A DNA stretch of 64,000 nt from Amborella trichopoda (GCF_000471905.2 NW_006500347.1:969007-1033006), one strand, 5' to 3'; numbered from the stretch's first letter, positions 36,100-48,013 are shown. Notes: generated by a model from the letters alone, not told the origin. A program made the numbers and translations.

Positions 36100-38200
36100 G
36101 GGAAAGTACTAGAGAGAGAAAGTGTCACGTGTCGGGAATATTGGGCTATATATTTGTTCTCAAGTCTACTGGGTTAAAGTTGTTGGTAGTGGGTCAAGAG
36201 TTTGTTATTGCAAGCCCTAGATAATTGGGTTAATGGGTGTAATAGGTTAGTTGGATCTCCGATCATGAAGATGAGTCAAACATAAGTCCAAGGGTGTTGC
36301 TTAGATTAATTCTTGTTGTTATATGTCATTTTTGACGTACTTGTATCCTCGGGCCGAACAAGGAAAGAGTCGGCAATAACTTGGTCCTGTCGGTGCCCAA
36401 GACGCAGCCAAACCATAGGAACACTATAGCAATAAGCCTAAAATTGGGCTACCTCTAAAGAAGTGTTAGAATGGCCTCAAATTGCATAAAAGGGTATTTT
36501 TGGATACCCTAAGGACACCCATAAGTTTCGTCGCACTCTGACAAGTTTTGATATGATCAAGAAGAAACTTAGTTTTCAAATCCAGTTCCTATCATGATGA
36601 AAATAGACCTATAACTATAGCCTTATTATTTGGGTCTCAAAACATTATCAGACTACCGTCATTGGATCTAAAACGCCCAAAACCCCTAGAAACGAAATTT
36701 CGATTAAATCGAACCCTCTGGGACCATTATGGTCCCAACTTACCATAAAATTGTGGGTTTTACACTATTGCGGTGTAGCCGTGGTGAACCAGTTTCCATT
36801 GACGGAAACTGTGTTTTCTCATTTCGGAATGATTTTCAAATGCTCATAACTTGCTTGTTTTGAGTCCAATTAACCTCAAATTCGGACACGAGCTAGATCT
36901 CAATGATACACTCATTTTGACATATGGCACACATCATGGCGTGGCCCGAAACAAGAGAATATTTAGAGAGAAGATGGGCTCAAAACATGAAAATTAAGAT
37001 TTAATAAAGAAGAACATTCAATTCTTTGAGAGGGCATAGCTCAAGATGTCGATGTCGGATCGTCGCAAGTATGGGTCCGTTGCGGCCGTGCTTCGACGAG
37101 CTAGTTTGAGATAGTTTTTGTCAATGATCGGAGGCCGGATTACACGAATTTTGAGGTCAAAGATGGCATACTTTTTCGGTTGCCGGAATCCCACTTTCTA
37201 ACAACTTCCCAAAATTGGAACGTGCTCAAATGGAGACCAAAATGGACGAAATTTATCACAAAATGATCGTGATAGTATCCTCTTCAGTTTGTAATCAAAA
37301 TGCAGGCATGGAACGTCATATATCATGCCAGATTGGTGATTGAAGAATCACAAGTATATGGAACTTCGTCGAATTTTGGGTTCTTCCTTAAAAATCAGTT
37401 ACAAGATGATTAAAGGGTATCAAAACGTGCACAACAGTTCAAACATCAATTCTACGATGATTGATCGCCCAAATTACCACCATAAGCGTTCGAAAAAGCT
37501 CCCGAGGCCTAGCAATGGCAAGAAGCCCCTCATGGAGGGATGGTTTTGTCATTTGTTGAAAAGTGCTTAAGGGTATTTTGGTCATTTGGTCCAAAATTGT
37601 GATTCACATTTTAATTCATAAAATATGTATTTTTTGACAATTTTGGTAGTTTTTTAGCATTACACCTTAGTTTTGTGGTTGCTCTATATAAGGATTAAGT
37701 CATTTGTAAATGAGCTCTCTTGATCTCTCTTGAAAGTGTTGGAAATTAATGAGAAAGGCTTGAGAATTCTAAGGCCTAGGCTTGTTCTTTTTGCTTTGCT
37801 TTCAACTTCAAGGTTCAAGATGGGAGGAGAGAGCAACATTTCTTAGAGAGAGAAAATACCCCTAGAACCCTCCACTCCGAACCCCAAAATTCCAACTACC
37901 TTAGGATCTCCAACCCCCAATCCCATACACCTTAGAACTTCTAGCATCCATACACCTTAGGGCCCCTAGCTTCCAACCCTATTCCATACACCTACACCCT
38001 GCTTTAGCTTGCCTACACCCTAGCCTAGATCATATAATACATCATACACCTTAGCCTATCCCATATACCTTGTTATCCTACACCTTATCCTATACCATAG
38101 ACACTAGCTCTTATACACTACACCTTAACCTAGCCTACCTAAACCATATACCAAAAGCTTAGACCTCTCTCTCTCATGTGCATGCAAAGAGACCGACGAA
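36100..38200 (+). other. Non-coding block, retroelement-LTR-like
   Basis: Long stop-rich sequence with moderately higher GC content than the flanks. A TATATAA-type box at 37685 is followed by about 200 bases that look transcribed-leader-like. The style resembles a long LTR of a non-autonomous retroelement, but no second copy or primer-binding site is in the window. Treat as unclassified. Confidence 0.3.
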
Positions 38201-38224
38201 GGTGCACCTAAGCGCAAGCCTATT

Positions 38225-38960
38225 CTAGGTCTACTCTCTTTCCTTCCTCTTCTCTCTCTTCTTTTTATATCTTTCTCTTCTTTTTTCTCTTTCTTCTTTC
38301 TTCTCTCTTCTTTCTCCTTTTCTCTCTCTTCTTTCTTCTCTCATCTCTTTCTTTCTCTCTTCTTTCTCTCTCTCTCTCCTCTGCTCGGACCTAGGGTGCA
38401 TCCGAGCCCTCCCTCTCTTCACTCTCTTTCTCTCTCTCCTTCTCTCCCGCTCAAGCCCAGACCCGTGCCTAAGACGGGCCCGACTCCCTCCTCACTCTCT
38501 TACTCACTCTTTCCCTCTCATCAAAGTGATGGACCTGCGCCTTAGGCGGATCTGCCCTATTCTCTATTTCTCTCTTGTACTCTCTTTGTTCTCTCTCCCA
38601 TCTGCCGCACTCTTTTACTCTCTCATCTCTCCCATCCACCCCACTCTTGTACTCTCTCATCCGCCCTACCCTCACACACCCTTATCCACCTTACCCTCAT
38701 ACTCCCCTATCCGCCTTACCCTCACACACCCCTATATGCCCTACCCTCACACTACCCTATCCGCCCTACTCTCATACTCCCCTATCCCCCCTACTTTCTA
38801 CCCTATTCACCCTACTCTCAAACTCCCCTATCCGCCTCACACTTTATACACTACTCTATCTCCCCCACATTCTCATATTAGCCCCATCTGCTCTCCATTC
38901 TCTCACCTCCTCTACCCTCTCATCTCCCCTTAGAGTTTGGACCCACATCATAGGCGGGTC
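38225..38960 (+). repeat. Polypyrimidine tract with repeated GC-rich dyads and 26-bp minisatellite
   Basis: C/T runs (ctctctttctct) are punctuated by GC-rich words at about 38388, 38457, 38531 and 38936, each of the form GGACC(N)6-12GGCGGGTCC or a variant that can form a small stem. 38636-38850 is a tandem array of about 26-bp units such as ctatccgccctaccctcacac. Open frames across it are by-products of composition. Confidence 0.7.
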
Positions 38961-39129
38961 CATCATTCTTTGACCCCATTCATCTTATTTTCTCTCACCT
39001 TAAATGCTCTATTCTCTCTCTATATCATACATCAACTTCTCATTTATTTTATTTTGTTTTTATTTCATCGTTCATTTATTTCTCTCTTTACTCGTTGTTT
39101 CTTTCACTTTTTGATTGCTCGATTAGGGG

Positions 39130-39320
39130 TCGTCCTAAGATAGTGCTCTACAATTTTAACTCTCTGATTGCTACTCTAACCATCAACCCATACAGTGAAG
39201 TCAGGTCATAAGAGACACTGATTCTTTTACACTCGGTCACTCGGGTTGGGGTCATCCTGAGTTAGCTTTCACTACTCTAACCACTGAGTCACGCAGTGCT
39301 CGGGTTGTGAGAGGCCTTCA
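39130..39320. repeat. Degenerate direct repeat of about 100 bp
   Basis: tactctaaccat...cagtg and ggggtcgtcctaaga at 39126-39210 recur as actctaaccactgagtcacgcagtg and ggggtcatcctgag at 39245-39300. It is followed by a (CT)n run at 39321-39360. Confidence 0.6.
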
Positions 39321-39356
<36 letters not shown>

Positions 39357-39360
39357 TCTC

Positions 39361-40600
39361 CCCACCGTCTTCTAACCCTTGATCGCTTTTTGGGGGGTTT
39401 TTGGTTTAGTGACATAGTTATAGGCCAAGTCTTGTAACTCCACTTTCCAAATCCTCTGGTACCAAGGCTTCGAACCTCGTGCTTTTCCTTGTCTCCGATA
39501 ATACCTCTTAGGAGAGGTTACGCCAGGAGGCTGCCCAAATTTCTTTGGGTCGTCTCTTCACTTATCTCCTTTACTTGCTTCTTCTCACCTCTAAACCAAG
39601 TTTTCACCAACTCATTTCTGTTCTCTTTTTCCTTCTTTGTCTTACTACTCCACCCCCAAAACTAGAACCATTAACTCATAAAAAGCACATCAAAGAGTAG
39701 TTCATGATATTTGGATTTCATCAACAGCTTTCCAGTGAGAGTAGAGGTGAGGTGTTGAGTTTAGAGAGGGGACCAAATTCAAACCATGCTGCTGGAGGGC
39801 TTTCGTTCATTGATATAAGAGGGCAATAGTCAGGGCTTATCCTACGAACTCAAAACCACGGTGAGGTTGGATCTCGAGTCCATCTCTTCATCGTGTTAAA
39901 ATCCTCTCATAGTTAGGTAACACACAAGACACACACGTGCTCGTGAGGTCAAGCGGTTGTTCAAGAGGGAACCCGGGTCATCGAGCGAGGTAGATCCAGG
40001 CCCGACCACTTGTTTGTAGGAAGTAGTGAAGTATTGGGTCCACTATAAATGGGTATTTAAATCCCATTAGATGTTTGCATGAGATATGCTATCCTTTTTG
40101 TTTAAATCAATGGGTTGGTTGTTTGATCGAACCTTTTATAACATACCTTTCTTCATTCACCTTTTTAGACTTTTTCTCTCAGGATAGGCCTCGAGAGAAA
40201 CCGCGGACGTGGTCAGGGTGGCCGAATACACTACGCTCGAGTTGAGGCCCATCACAGAAAGAAACCATTTTAGAGAGAGAGAGAGAAAGACAAAGATCAG
40301 AGGAGATAGAAAAATCTCAAAGGAAAATGTGAGAGTGATAAGAGAGATGGGGCAAAAAAAGGGTTGTGGGAGAATGGGTAATGCCCCTTTCACTAACTTG
40401 AGGGTCATTATGTCATAATGCTAACCATGGAAAATCAGATACCCATTAGGCGGGGCCTAGTGCATTTTCCCTAGAATCAAACCAAAGAAAATACGATAAT
40501 AGCGTGAAATGAGCAAGCCAGTCTCGTGCTTTCCGCACTATTAAATAACCCTCCATGGCATCCATCGTTCACTTTTATAACTTATGCGTGAATCAAGCAT
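39361..40600. other. Intergenic, nothing recognised
   Basis: No coding pattern. A purine run (gagagagagagaaagac) lies at 40273-40293. Open frames at 40157-40418 lie on both strands and show no homology. Confidence 0.45.
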
Positions 40601-40608
40601 TACTTATA

Positions 40609-41001
40609 GGGAAAAGTTTATATAGAGCCGAGGCTCTAAACAATCAAATTTGAGCCTACGTAAAAAAGTTCACTAGAAGAGGTTGTTTTGATGCCTAAAT
40701 ATCTTCAAATTGATCATCTCGACATCAAGATGCATGGACATGAGAAAAAAATGAATTTCAAGTTTTAGAAATAGTGTATTTTGTAACGCAGTTTTAGACC
40801 GTCAATTTTCAAGTTCTTCAAGTTTTCATAGATCTATCGATCTACACTGCTTTTGAAGCTTTGAACTTTAAAAATAAATATAAAAATATTTTTTCAAGCT
40901 ATCACAAAGATTTCCAGTAGTAAAACTACATTTCTCGACACTATTTGAAAGTAAGCTCTAATTTGATTGTTTAGAGCCTAGGCTCTATACAAACCGCACC
41001 C
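40609..41001 (+). mobile_element. Mutator-like MITE, family member d (variant palindrome)
   Basis: 393 bp. The left end is GGGAAAAGTTTATATAGAGCC and the right end CAAACCGCACCC. It is flanked by a perfect, non-simple 9-bp duplication TTACTTATA (40600-40608 and 41002-41010). The body is shared with members a-c (gatcatctcgacatcaagatg, catagatctatcgatctac). The terminal palindrome differs: AGAGCCGAGGCTCT at 40624-40637 and the perfect AGAGCCTAGGCTCT at 40973-40986. Confidence 0.9.
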
Positions 41002-41010
41002 TTACTTATA

Positions 41011-41220
41011 GGGCCTGTTTGATAACTGGAAGCAAGTTCATTAACTGTAAATTGGAAGTTCCTGAAGAACTTCAAATTAGAAGTTCCTGGTTTCTGTGTT
41101 TGATAAACTCCCTGTGAAGTTAAGAAGTTCCCGGCTTCTGTGTTTGATAACCTTCTGGGAAGTTAAGAAGTTTTTGGTTTCTTGTTTGATAACCTCCTAA
41201 GAAGTAAAAGAAGATCTGGA
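41011..41220. repeat. TGTTTGATAA repeat block (possible MITE end)
   Basis: Begins GGGCCTGTTTGATAACTGG, a typical plant MITE terminus. 41082-41215 has three about 45-bp units of aagttcctggtttctgtgtt followed by tgataacctcc. A right terminus was not found. Confidence 0.5.
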
Positions 41221-42545
41221 TATCTGTATTGGATTAGCTTTAAGTAATAGGCAAGATGTAAATGTTATAATTGACACCTAGATATTTGTTTTTTATTAAT
41301 TTGTAGAATATTATTTTTTGGAATACAATATCAATTGAAAGTAAAGTATGTTGGATTGAGAGAGAGAGAGAGTTATGAGAGACTTTTATTGATGAGTGAG
41401 AGAAGCGTCCTAGAGAGAGATACATTTGTACACCAATTGACACAAATGTTCCATGATAAACTTCATTGCACCTAAAAATTAAAGCAATCTATAGACAATG
41501 TCAAGCACAACCTCAATTTAATTAAGTTTAAACAATAACCTGTAATAGTTTAAACATACATAATTAAAAATGCAAGAACTAAGAAATCAGCCCATTCAAA
41601 CACACATGCACAATACAAGCAGTAAGAAATCAGCCCATTCAACAATAACCCGTAATAACTTGAGCACTACTTACATTCAGTACTAAGCAATGTGAAACTA
41701 TTCATAAGTAAATCTAAATATAATGGGTTTTAGTTGGTGACATTGGTCAATCCAAACTGCACTACATCAATATAAGCACGCAACACATTGATACGTTTAT
41801 ATAAGATACCATAATTCATAAAATTATAATTTATTTTTATATAGTTATGCCATTTTTTATTGACAATTATCCTAGGAGTATCTGGTACCAGTATCAGTGT
41901 TGACATGATGCAAGACAGGTATATTATTAAGCATATAGAAGTTTGCTTGGATCATAGGCAACAACAAGTCGAACAATGCCCAATACAAATGGTCACAAAT
42001 ATTTTCCAATATCTATACAACAACTCCACTCTCCCCTTCTATGTCTCTAAATACCACGAGCTCATTCAGAAATTAGGGCCCCAAGAAAAAGTAGCCTGGC
42101 CCCAATGAAAGTATCCATAGAAGGGGAGATAATGGGCTCTATAGCCTTTGTGACCAAAATTCACAAAGATAAGAAACATTCTCTACCAACCAATGAATCT
42201 TAAATAACAAATTTCTTCCAATCATCTTCGGCATGATGTCAGAAGGTCACCTTTGTTTTTTTTTTGAAATTTGGAGAAAGCGTAACAGTTGTTTTATTGA
42301 GAGGAAACACATGATAGATGCCAAGGTTGATAGGAAACACATGATAGATGCCTGGTTTTATCATTTCCTTGTTTAGCGACATACAGATAATCAAAAAGCA
42401 AATAACAGCACGTACTATAGCTTCACAGAAACTATTGGAATACGATAGGGATAGCTTCCAAGATCACAAGATCAACCACCATGTATATATCATGCATGCA
42501 TACCAAATGCATTTCATCATGGCCAGAGATACACAGATTGTAAGG
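41221..42545. other. Intergenic, nothing firmly recognised
   Basis: AT-rich. A 22-bp direct duplication (gataggaaacacatgatagatgcc type) lies at 42300-42355. Possible remnants of the adjacent methylesterase could lie here but none is readable. Confidence 0.4.
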
Positions 42546-42550
42546 CATAC

Positions 42551-42870
42551 CTGTTGAGAGAACAAATCAAGTGCACTCTGTCCACTTGTCTACATTGCTG
42601 CAGCAACAAAAACAGCCTTTGCAACTTTTTGTGGAAAAGCCTCCATAGCATATGATATACAAGCACCTCCAAAATCATGCCCAACCAAAATGACCTACAT
42701 TATGATGGAAAAGGAAGGATTGTTCCAGTCAAATTTCAAGATAATCAAGAAGAGGCTTAGCATATTGTGAGAGACTTGTAATACTCTTTGCATCTGAGGA
42801 ATCTATTCCAGAACCAGTTAGGTCAATGGCAGTGACCTTGAATCCACCTTCTTCTAAGGTCCCAAATATT
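42551..42870 (-). pseudogene. Methylesterase pseudogene (MES11-like alpha/beta hydrolase), two exon remnants
   Basis: Minus strand. Exon remnant 1 (about 42870-42735) reads TLEEGGFKVTAIDLTGSGID, then SLSQYAKPLLDYLE and a TGA. Exon remnant 2 is 42694-42551 with AG acceptor and GT donor. It reads VILVGHDFGGACISYAMEAF, then PQKVAKAVFVAAAM, TAG, and TSGQSALDLFSQQ. The family hydrolyses methyl esters of small hormones such as methyl-IAA. Here the nucleophile elbow is GHDFGG, aspartate in place of the usual serine, which I recall for MES11-type members. The N- and C-terminal exons are missing and two in-frame stops are present, so it is non-functional. Confidence 0.8.
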
Positions 42871-43389
42871 TATTAACAAAAAAAAACCAAGTTCCTAAAT
42901 AAATATTAATTGTTTCTTTTTCCTAGCAGCTGATTTCTAACACCTAAAATATACAGCACAGACAATCCGAAGTCCAGTACATTCTAATTATATCCTCCAA
43001 ATCCAAAAGAAACTAACAAATAAAAAATCACACATTTCAAAAAAAACATTTACAGAAGCATATTTGGAAACGAAGAACATAAAAATGATAAGTTAAGTTC
43101 AATAAAAAAACTCCATACGTTATTAACACTAGTATACAGATAACAGAACCTAAAGTCCAATAAATTCTAAATACATCAAAAAAAATACAAGAATAAATTC
43201 TAAATACATTTGCCAAGTTTAGTTTCTCGTCATGTCAGAGATTCATATGATTGAACCTTCGATTATGTACCATAGGCCTTACACTACTAATGCATTCTTG
43301 AGAAGAAATATGTCAAGAAAAAAAAAATTAAAAAGGAGGGAATTATAAATGCAAGATTCTTGTTATGCAGACATTTTATTGAGTATTGA
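42871..43389. other. Intergenic, AT-rich
   Basis: Contains two partly duplicated stretches (acagataacagaacctaaag and acagacaatccgaagtccag context, about 42960-43210). No gene recognised. 43373-43384 holds an AATAAA on the minus strand that would suit the 3' end of dioxygenase copy 2. Confidence 0.5.
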
Positions 43390-44808
43390 AAAGCACAGGA
43401 CCATATGCACATCAAAATTCAAGTAATTACTACCCCATGCCTCTCCACACAAGTAATAACTCAATCCTAAGAAGATACAAACCCTTTCAGTTGTCCATAT
43501 GTAGAACACAAAGGGACTCATTCGCACCTTAATAAGACATAGAGCAAAAGACAGACAATGAGATATACGTGTGCACATATTCAAACAGAGGGATTGAGGG
43601 CTCAAAGAGAACGGGCTTATGCCTTCATAGTTTCCACATCCGACTTCACAAATTCACTCAGCTTTCGAGAGGTTGACAGTTTCTCCCACATAAAAGCCTT
43701 GTACTTGGGAGGGTTCTCCTCATTCACAAACTCCTCTAAAGGCTCAATGATCACATTGCGAGCCGGTTCGATTGCGAGAACTGCGGAATACCTGTCCTCC
43801 CCACTTACCAAGACTTTGTGTATTACACTCTCGATTCGGTCATTAGAAAAAACCTGCAAAATGTTAAGAACCCCCAAAAGAATTTAGACAAAGAAAGCTA
43901 TTGTCTATAGATATGGATAGGAAAGACGGAGAGACAGAGATTCTGCAATACCCTCATGGCATCTCCAGTGTTGATGACGTACGCACCTGAAAGGGGTTTC
44001 ACCTTAACTCAATTTCCATTATTCCGTTTGATCTCGAAGCCACCAGCATCATCCTCGATGTGGACTGAAATGGCAGAGAGGTCTGTGTGTGATCCTTTGC
44101 CCAATGCCAGCTCTGGGCTGGGGCATTGAGGATAATGGTTGTGGTGAATGTAACTGCCATGGTTCTCAAACAAGGGGTGGAATTTCTTCACAGAAAGTCC
44201 CAAGCTTAGAGCTATGAGCTCCAAAATCTTGAACCCTAGTTTCTCTGTGGCTTTTGCATGTGCCTCACATGCCTGTGTGTGTATACAGGTAAGATTATTT
44301 CTTACGTTCGGCCAAGAGCAAAACACTAAGTTGGGCCTCACATGTCTCTAAATTTTCTACCGTTAGTATATCGGGACAGTCCAATCATTTAAATTTGAAC
44401 TAGTTCAAACAAAAAATTAGTTTTACTCATAAAACAAGACGATTAGTTTTACTCATAAAACAAGACGAAACCAATATTAGGCTCGTCAACTAGTCTTTTT
44501 TTTTATCGATTTACTCATCTCTTTTTTTATAGTATATTTCATATTGCATGATATTATTTTTAAAAAAATTTATATTTTGAAAAATATTGTCCACTTAGTT
44601 TGACCAGCGGTGGAATTTGTTTTTACTAGACTATGCCCTTGTTGGAATTTGTTTTTACTAGAATATGCCCTTGTTGATACGTTGGCTACTCCAATTTTGA
44701 GAACATTGATATTTACAGGGTAAGACTTACCATATACTACTAATATATGGTATTCTTCGTTTTTAAATTCTTTTTTGTTGAGAAAAAATGGTAAATATGT
44801 GGCCGTAT

Positions 44809-45235
44809 ACACTATAAATCACTCGCCACCGAGGTTAAAAAGCAAAATTGTCATACTGCCCAAGAGTGTCTTGTTTTCATTTCATTTCGAAATCATTTGA
44901 ATATTTAAAAAACCAAATAAAAAACTCTCAAACAAAATATAAAAATATATAAAAAAAAAGGTGTGTTTGTGTGAGTATTGGTGATAAGGATAAGGACCTT
45001 AAACTTTCTCTCAACCTATCTTATGCACTACAAATCACTTACCACCGAGGTTCAAAAAGCAAAATTATCATATTGCCCAAGAGTATCTTGTTTTCATTTC
45101 ATTTCGAAATCATTTGAATCTTCAAAAAACCAAATAAAAAACTCAAACAAAATAAAAAAGGAAAAAGCGTGTTTGTGTGTATTGGTCTGATAAGGATGAG
45201 TATCATAAACTTTCTCTCAACCTATCCTAAGCTCG
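44809..45235. repeat. 217-bp tandem duplication
   Basis: caccgaggtt(a/c)aaaaagcaaa through ctttctctcaacctatc occurs at 44809-45015 and 45026-45228. Confidence 0.85.
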
Positions 45236-45283
45236 AGTGGAGGAGGCGGGTTGTGTTAAGTAGGCAACCAACCCACCTATCCG

Positions 45284-45630
45284 AAGGCGGACCTCCAAAT
45301 TTTATCATAAATATAATTTTCGTATAAAAAATTATTAGGAAGGCTTGAGAATCTATTTTAATCTCTAATTATAAAATCTTAAACTCCAAAAATAGTTCAA
45401 ATCACATAGATCTATAAATACTTAGAAATCTTGAAAATAGATGGTCCAAATAATGTGTTGCAAGATAAACTATTTTTAGGACTGAAAATCCTTTTTTTTT
45501 TCCATATTCATACATCTTGAGGTCGAGATGATCAATTAGAATGTTTTCCAACATCAAAACAATCTTTTATGATGGATTTTTGAGATGCACCTTAATTCTT
45601 TTAAGGTTGCAACTTTATATAAACTTTTTC
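45284..45630 (-). mobile_element. Mutator-like MITE, family member e (truncated)
   Basis: Same orientation as c. Starts within the family at ggcggacctccaaatttt, lacking the outer terminus and left palindrome. Ends AAGGTTGCAACTTTATATAAAC. Confidence 0.75.
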
Positions 45631-45660
45631 TTATTATGAATATTTTCTCTCTCTCTCTCT

Positions 45661-45990
45661 TTATATATATATATATATATATATATAGAGGATAAATTTG
45701 AGATTAGCTCACTAGCTCATATGAATATATGAGCCAAACGGCTCAGATTGAATCTAGGCCGATCTGACGATCATAGATGTCCGGTAGTGCTTGAATTTTA
45801 TTTATTTTTCTACAAATCCAAGTCACTTAAAATTTTACGTGTGTATTTTTTTCATCAAGGAGCACCGAATAAAACTATAAAAACAAATTATTCGTGAAAA
45901 AAATGACCAAAAGACCCTTCAAATCTTTTCAAGTATATTTTGATCAATTTATTTCATGAAAAATATTTTTTTGATATATATATATATATA
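45661..45990. mobile_element. Micron-like MITE (half) flanked by (TA)n
   Basis: 45688-45975, with (TA)n on both sides (45661-45686 and 45975-45990). Starts gattagctcactagctcat, then atgagccaaacggctcag. The same sequence forms the right half of the fold-back at 52944-53363. Confidence 0.75.
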
Positions 45991-45999
45991 CACACAACA

Positions 46000-46400
46000 A
46001 CAACTGAATTTTCCTGTGCACACCACTGAAGAGAAATAACCTTAATCCTAAATCCTTGCACCTATAGGAGAGGCCAGCGCGAGAACAACAACAAGAACGG
46101 ACAAGTCCTTGACAATTCAATGTTTCAATAGCGTTAATCCTAATAATGAATTATTTATTATTTGTCAATGTCTCTCACAAAATTACCTGATAAACTTAAA
46201 CGAAATTTTAAATACAAGTTTATCTTTTAAAAAGTTGTTTTTACTTCATCCAAAATGGACAGATGAAAATCACATTTTTGAGCCAGAAATAACTAAAAAA
46301 AAGCTTAAAATCGTCGAATAAGTTAAATAATTAGTAGTGTTTTTACTCTCCATCATCTTAATTAGGCCCCAAGAGATAGTCCAAAAAAATGAATATCCAA
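46000..46400. other. AT-rich intronic stretch
   Basis: Open frame 46109-46321 on + has no homology; treated as non-coding. Confidence 0.4.
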
Positions 46401-47092
46401 GTTACGAGAATGTCACAATGGTCTTTAGCAATCTGATGTAAAATGGGGCGGTTGGGCACAGGCCATTCACTAAGTTAAAAAACCGACAGTTTTTTATTGA
46501 ACTCCGTGGCATATCGTTAGTTCCTCAATTTTACATCAGACGGCTAAGAGAGATTGTGACCCATTAACAAAAGTATATATGTATTATATGCATGTGAAAG
46601 GGTCTATGTGGAGAGAAGATCTCATTACGCGAATCCCGGCGGGTTCTCTGGCTTCTGGCAAGAGCTGTTGAGCAAGTAGTCATAAACTTCACACCAGTCC
46701 CTGTTGCGGTGATCCTGGTTATGGTAGTCTGAGGAGCTCAGAATGTCCCTCACAAACTTTTGCTTCTCTTCAAGGGGATGAGCAAAGAACCCGGCCAACT
46801 TCGCCCTCATGTTTCGGATGACTTTCAAAGGGACGCCATGGTTTATGACGTGAAAGGCGCCCCACTCTTTTAAAGCTGTCCTGACTTGGTTCACCAGTTT
46901 CTCCATGGCCTTTGGCTCACGACAAACCTCCTGAAATAACATATGAGACAGGCCGATCACAGGGAAGCCGTCGGGCACCAGGATCCATGACTTCGACCTG
47001 GACTGGGGTGCCTGTATGTAGCTTGAGTCTATGACACGCCATCTCTCTCTCTCAATGCTTGTAATTAGGCTTCTATTCTTTCTCTCGTCCAC

Positions 47093-47460
47093 TCAAATAT
47101 AGACCTGGACTGGGGTGCCTGAATGGGCTATAAATAGACCTATTCCGATAAATTTTGGGCCTCTTCCATATACAAAAATCTTAATCTTCCAACCCTTCTC
47201 ATACCCTGGCTTCCTGCATCCAAATCCTACGTCAATCGAAATCTTAGTCTCTGCAAACTACTATAGACCTTAAGCAAGGGAAAGCCTTTCCAAGCAAATT
47301 CCTAAGCAAACTTTGCCCAAAGTTCAAGATAATTTAGTTCAACAAATCTTGAAGGTGAAAGGAGGAAGGACATGTCATTTTTTATCTTCTCCAGTTCCCA
47401 ACTTCGGATACCAAGCCTAAAGGTCTGACTTCCCACGTGCTTAATTCTATCATATTATAG
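47093..47460 (-). promoter_or_regulatory. Upstream region of dioxygenase copy 2
   Basis: A TATA-like TATTTATAG on the minus strand lies near 47127-47135. A duplicated scrap of exon 1 (cctggactggggtgcctg) occurs at 46999 and again at 47103, outside the exon. No clear match to the promoter of copy 1. Confidence 0.45.
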
Positions 47461-47695
47461 AAAAGTATACAATGAGACCATTTACTTTTAGCATAAGGAG
47501 GTCACAATTACTCATGTCGATCAGATTTTAAATAGGATAATTATAAGCATATCATTGGCTCTACTGAAAGTTCGAAAATAAAATTTTCGAACTTTGTGAC
47601 ACAACTTAAGCCATCAAATATGACATCTAGTGGTTAAAATTGATTGTGACCTCCTTGTACTAATGATAAATGGTCTCATAGTATACAATTCCTTA
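47461..47695. mobile_element. Short MITE with about 50-bp inverted ends
   Basis: Left agtatacaatgagaccattt and ggaggtcacaatt. The right end is the reverse complement (attgtgacctccttgtac, then tggtctcatagtatac). Length about 235 bp. Confidence 0.75.
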
Positions 47696-47805
47696 TATTA
47701 TTCTTTTATGTTTATTTTCCTTTGTTATTTACTTTATTAATAAGGATGAGTTGATAGATTATTGGACATATGAAGAGCTCAATGGTGGAGTCAAATATTC
47801 TATAA

Positions 47806-48013
47806 AATATAAGAAACAAGTGGCCCACACTTATTCCGTTGTTGATAGAGATATCGTTAAATATAAAAAACAAGGGGCCCACACTAATTCAATTGTTGAT
47901 AGAGATATGCTTAAATATAAGAAACACACACTGATTCAGTTGTTGATAGAGATATGCTTAAATATAAGAAAAAAGGTCCACACTGATTCAGTTGTTCATA
48001 GAGATATGCTTGA
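47806..48013 (+). repeat. Four tandem units of about 54 bp
   Basis: Units built of aaatataagaaacaa, cacactgattcagttg and ttgatagagatatgctt. The + frame stays partly open (KYKKQVAHTYSVVDRDI, then KYKKQGAHTNSIVDRDM) inside an open stretch 47751-48044. No homologue known. Confidence 0.8.

Larger units (their letters stand above)
44273..46628 (-). other. Intron 1 of dioxygenase copy 2, repeat-filled
   Basis: Contains small tandem duplications at 44413-44468 (attagttttactcataaaac twice) and 44610-44680 (gttggaatttgtttttacta twice), a 217-bp tandem duplication, a Mutator-like MITE, a Micron-like MITE, and at about 46410-46570 a segment shared with intron 1 of copy 1. Confidence 0.75.
43617..47092 (-). 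pseudogene. 2-oxoglutarate/Fe(II) dioxygenase (At3g19000-like), copy 2, broken
   Basis: Minus strand exons: 47092-46629, 44272-43952 and 43853-43617 (exon 3 has the same 237-base length as in copy 1). DIOX_N reads GFPVIGLSHM and EWGAFHVINHGVP. The Fe/2OG part has HNHYPQCPSPELALGKGSHT with HxD, then ESVIHKV and the R-x-S of DRYSAV. Lesions: TGA at 44011-44009 replaces the tryptophan in the GNW stretch. The position matching copy 1's ATG (47042-47040) is followed by a 2-base deletion, so only an upstream ATG at 47092 keeps the frame. The intron-1 acceptor region is altered: the sole AG at 44273-44274 leaves exon 2 out of phase with exon 1. The donor GTAATG at 46628 is intact, unlike copy 1. Intron 1 has grown to 2.35 kb by repeat insertion. 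Confidence 0.88.

Noticed and set aside
38526..38973. Two long + strand open frames of about 130 codons
   Set aside because: Products of a C/T-rich 26-bp minisatellite; composition alone explains the lack of stops.
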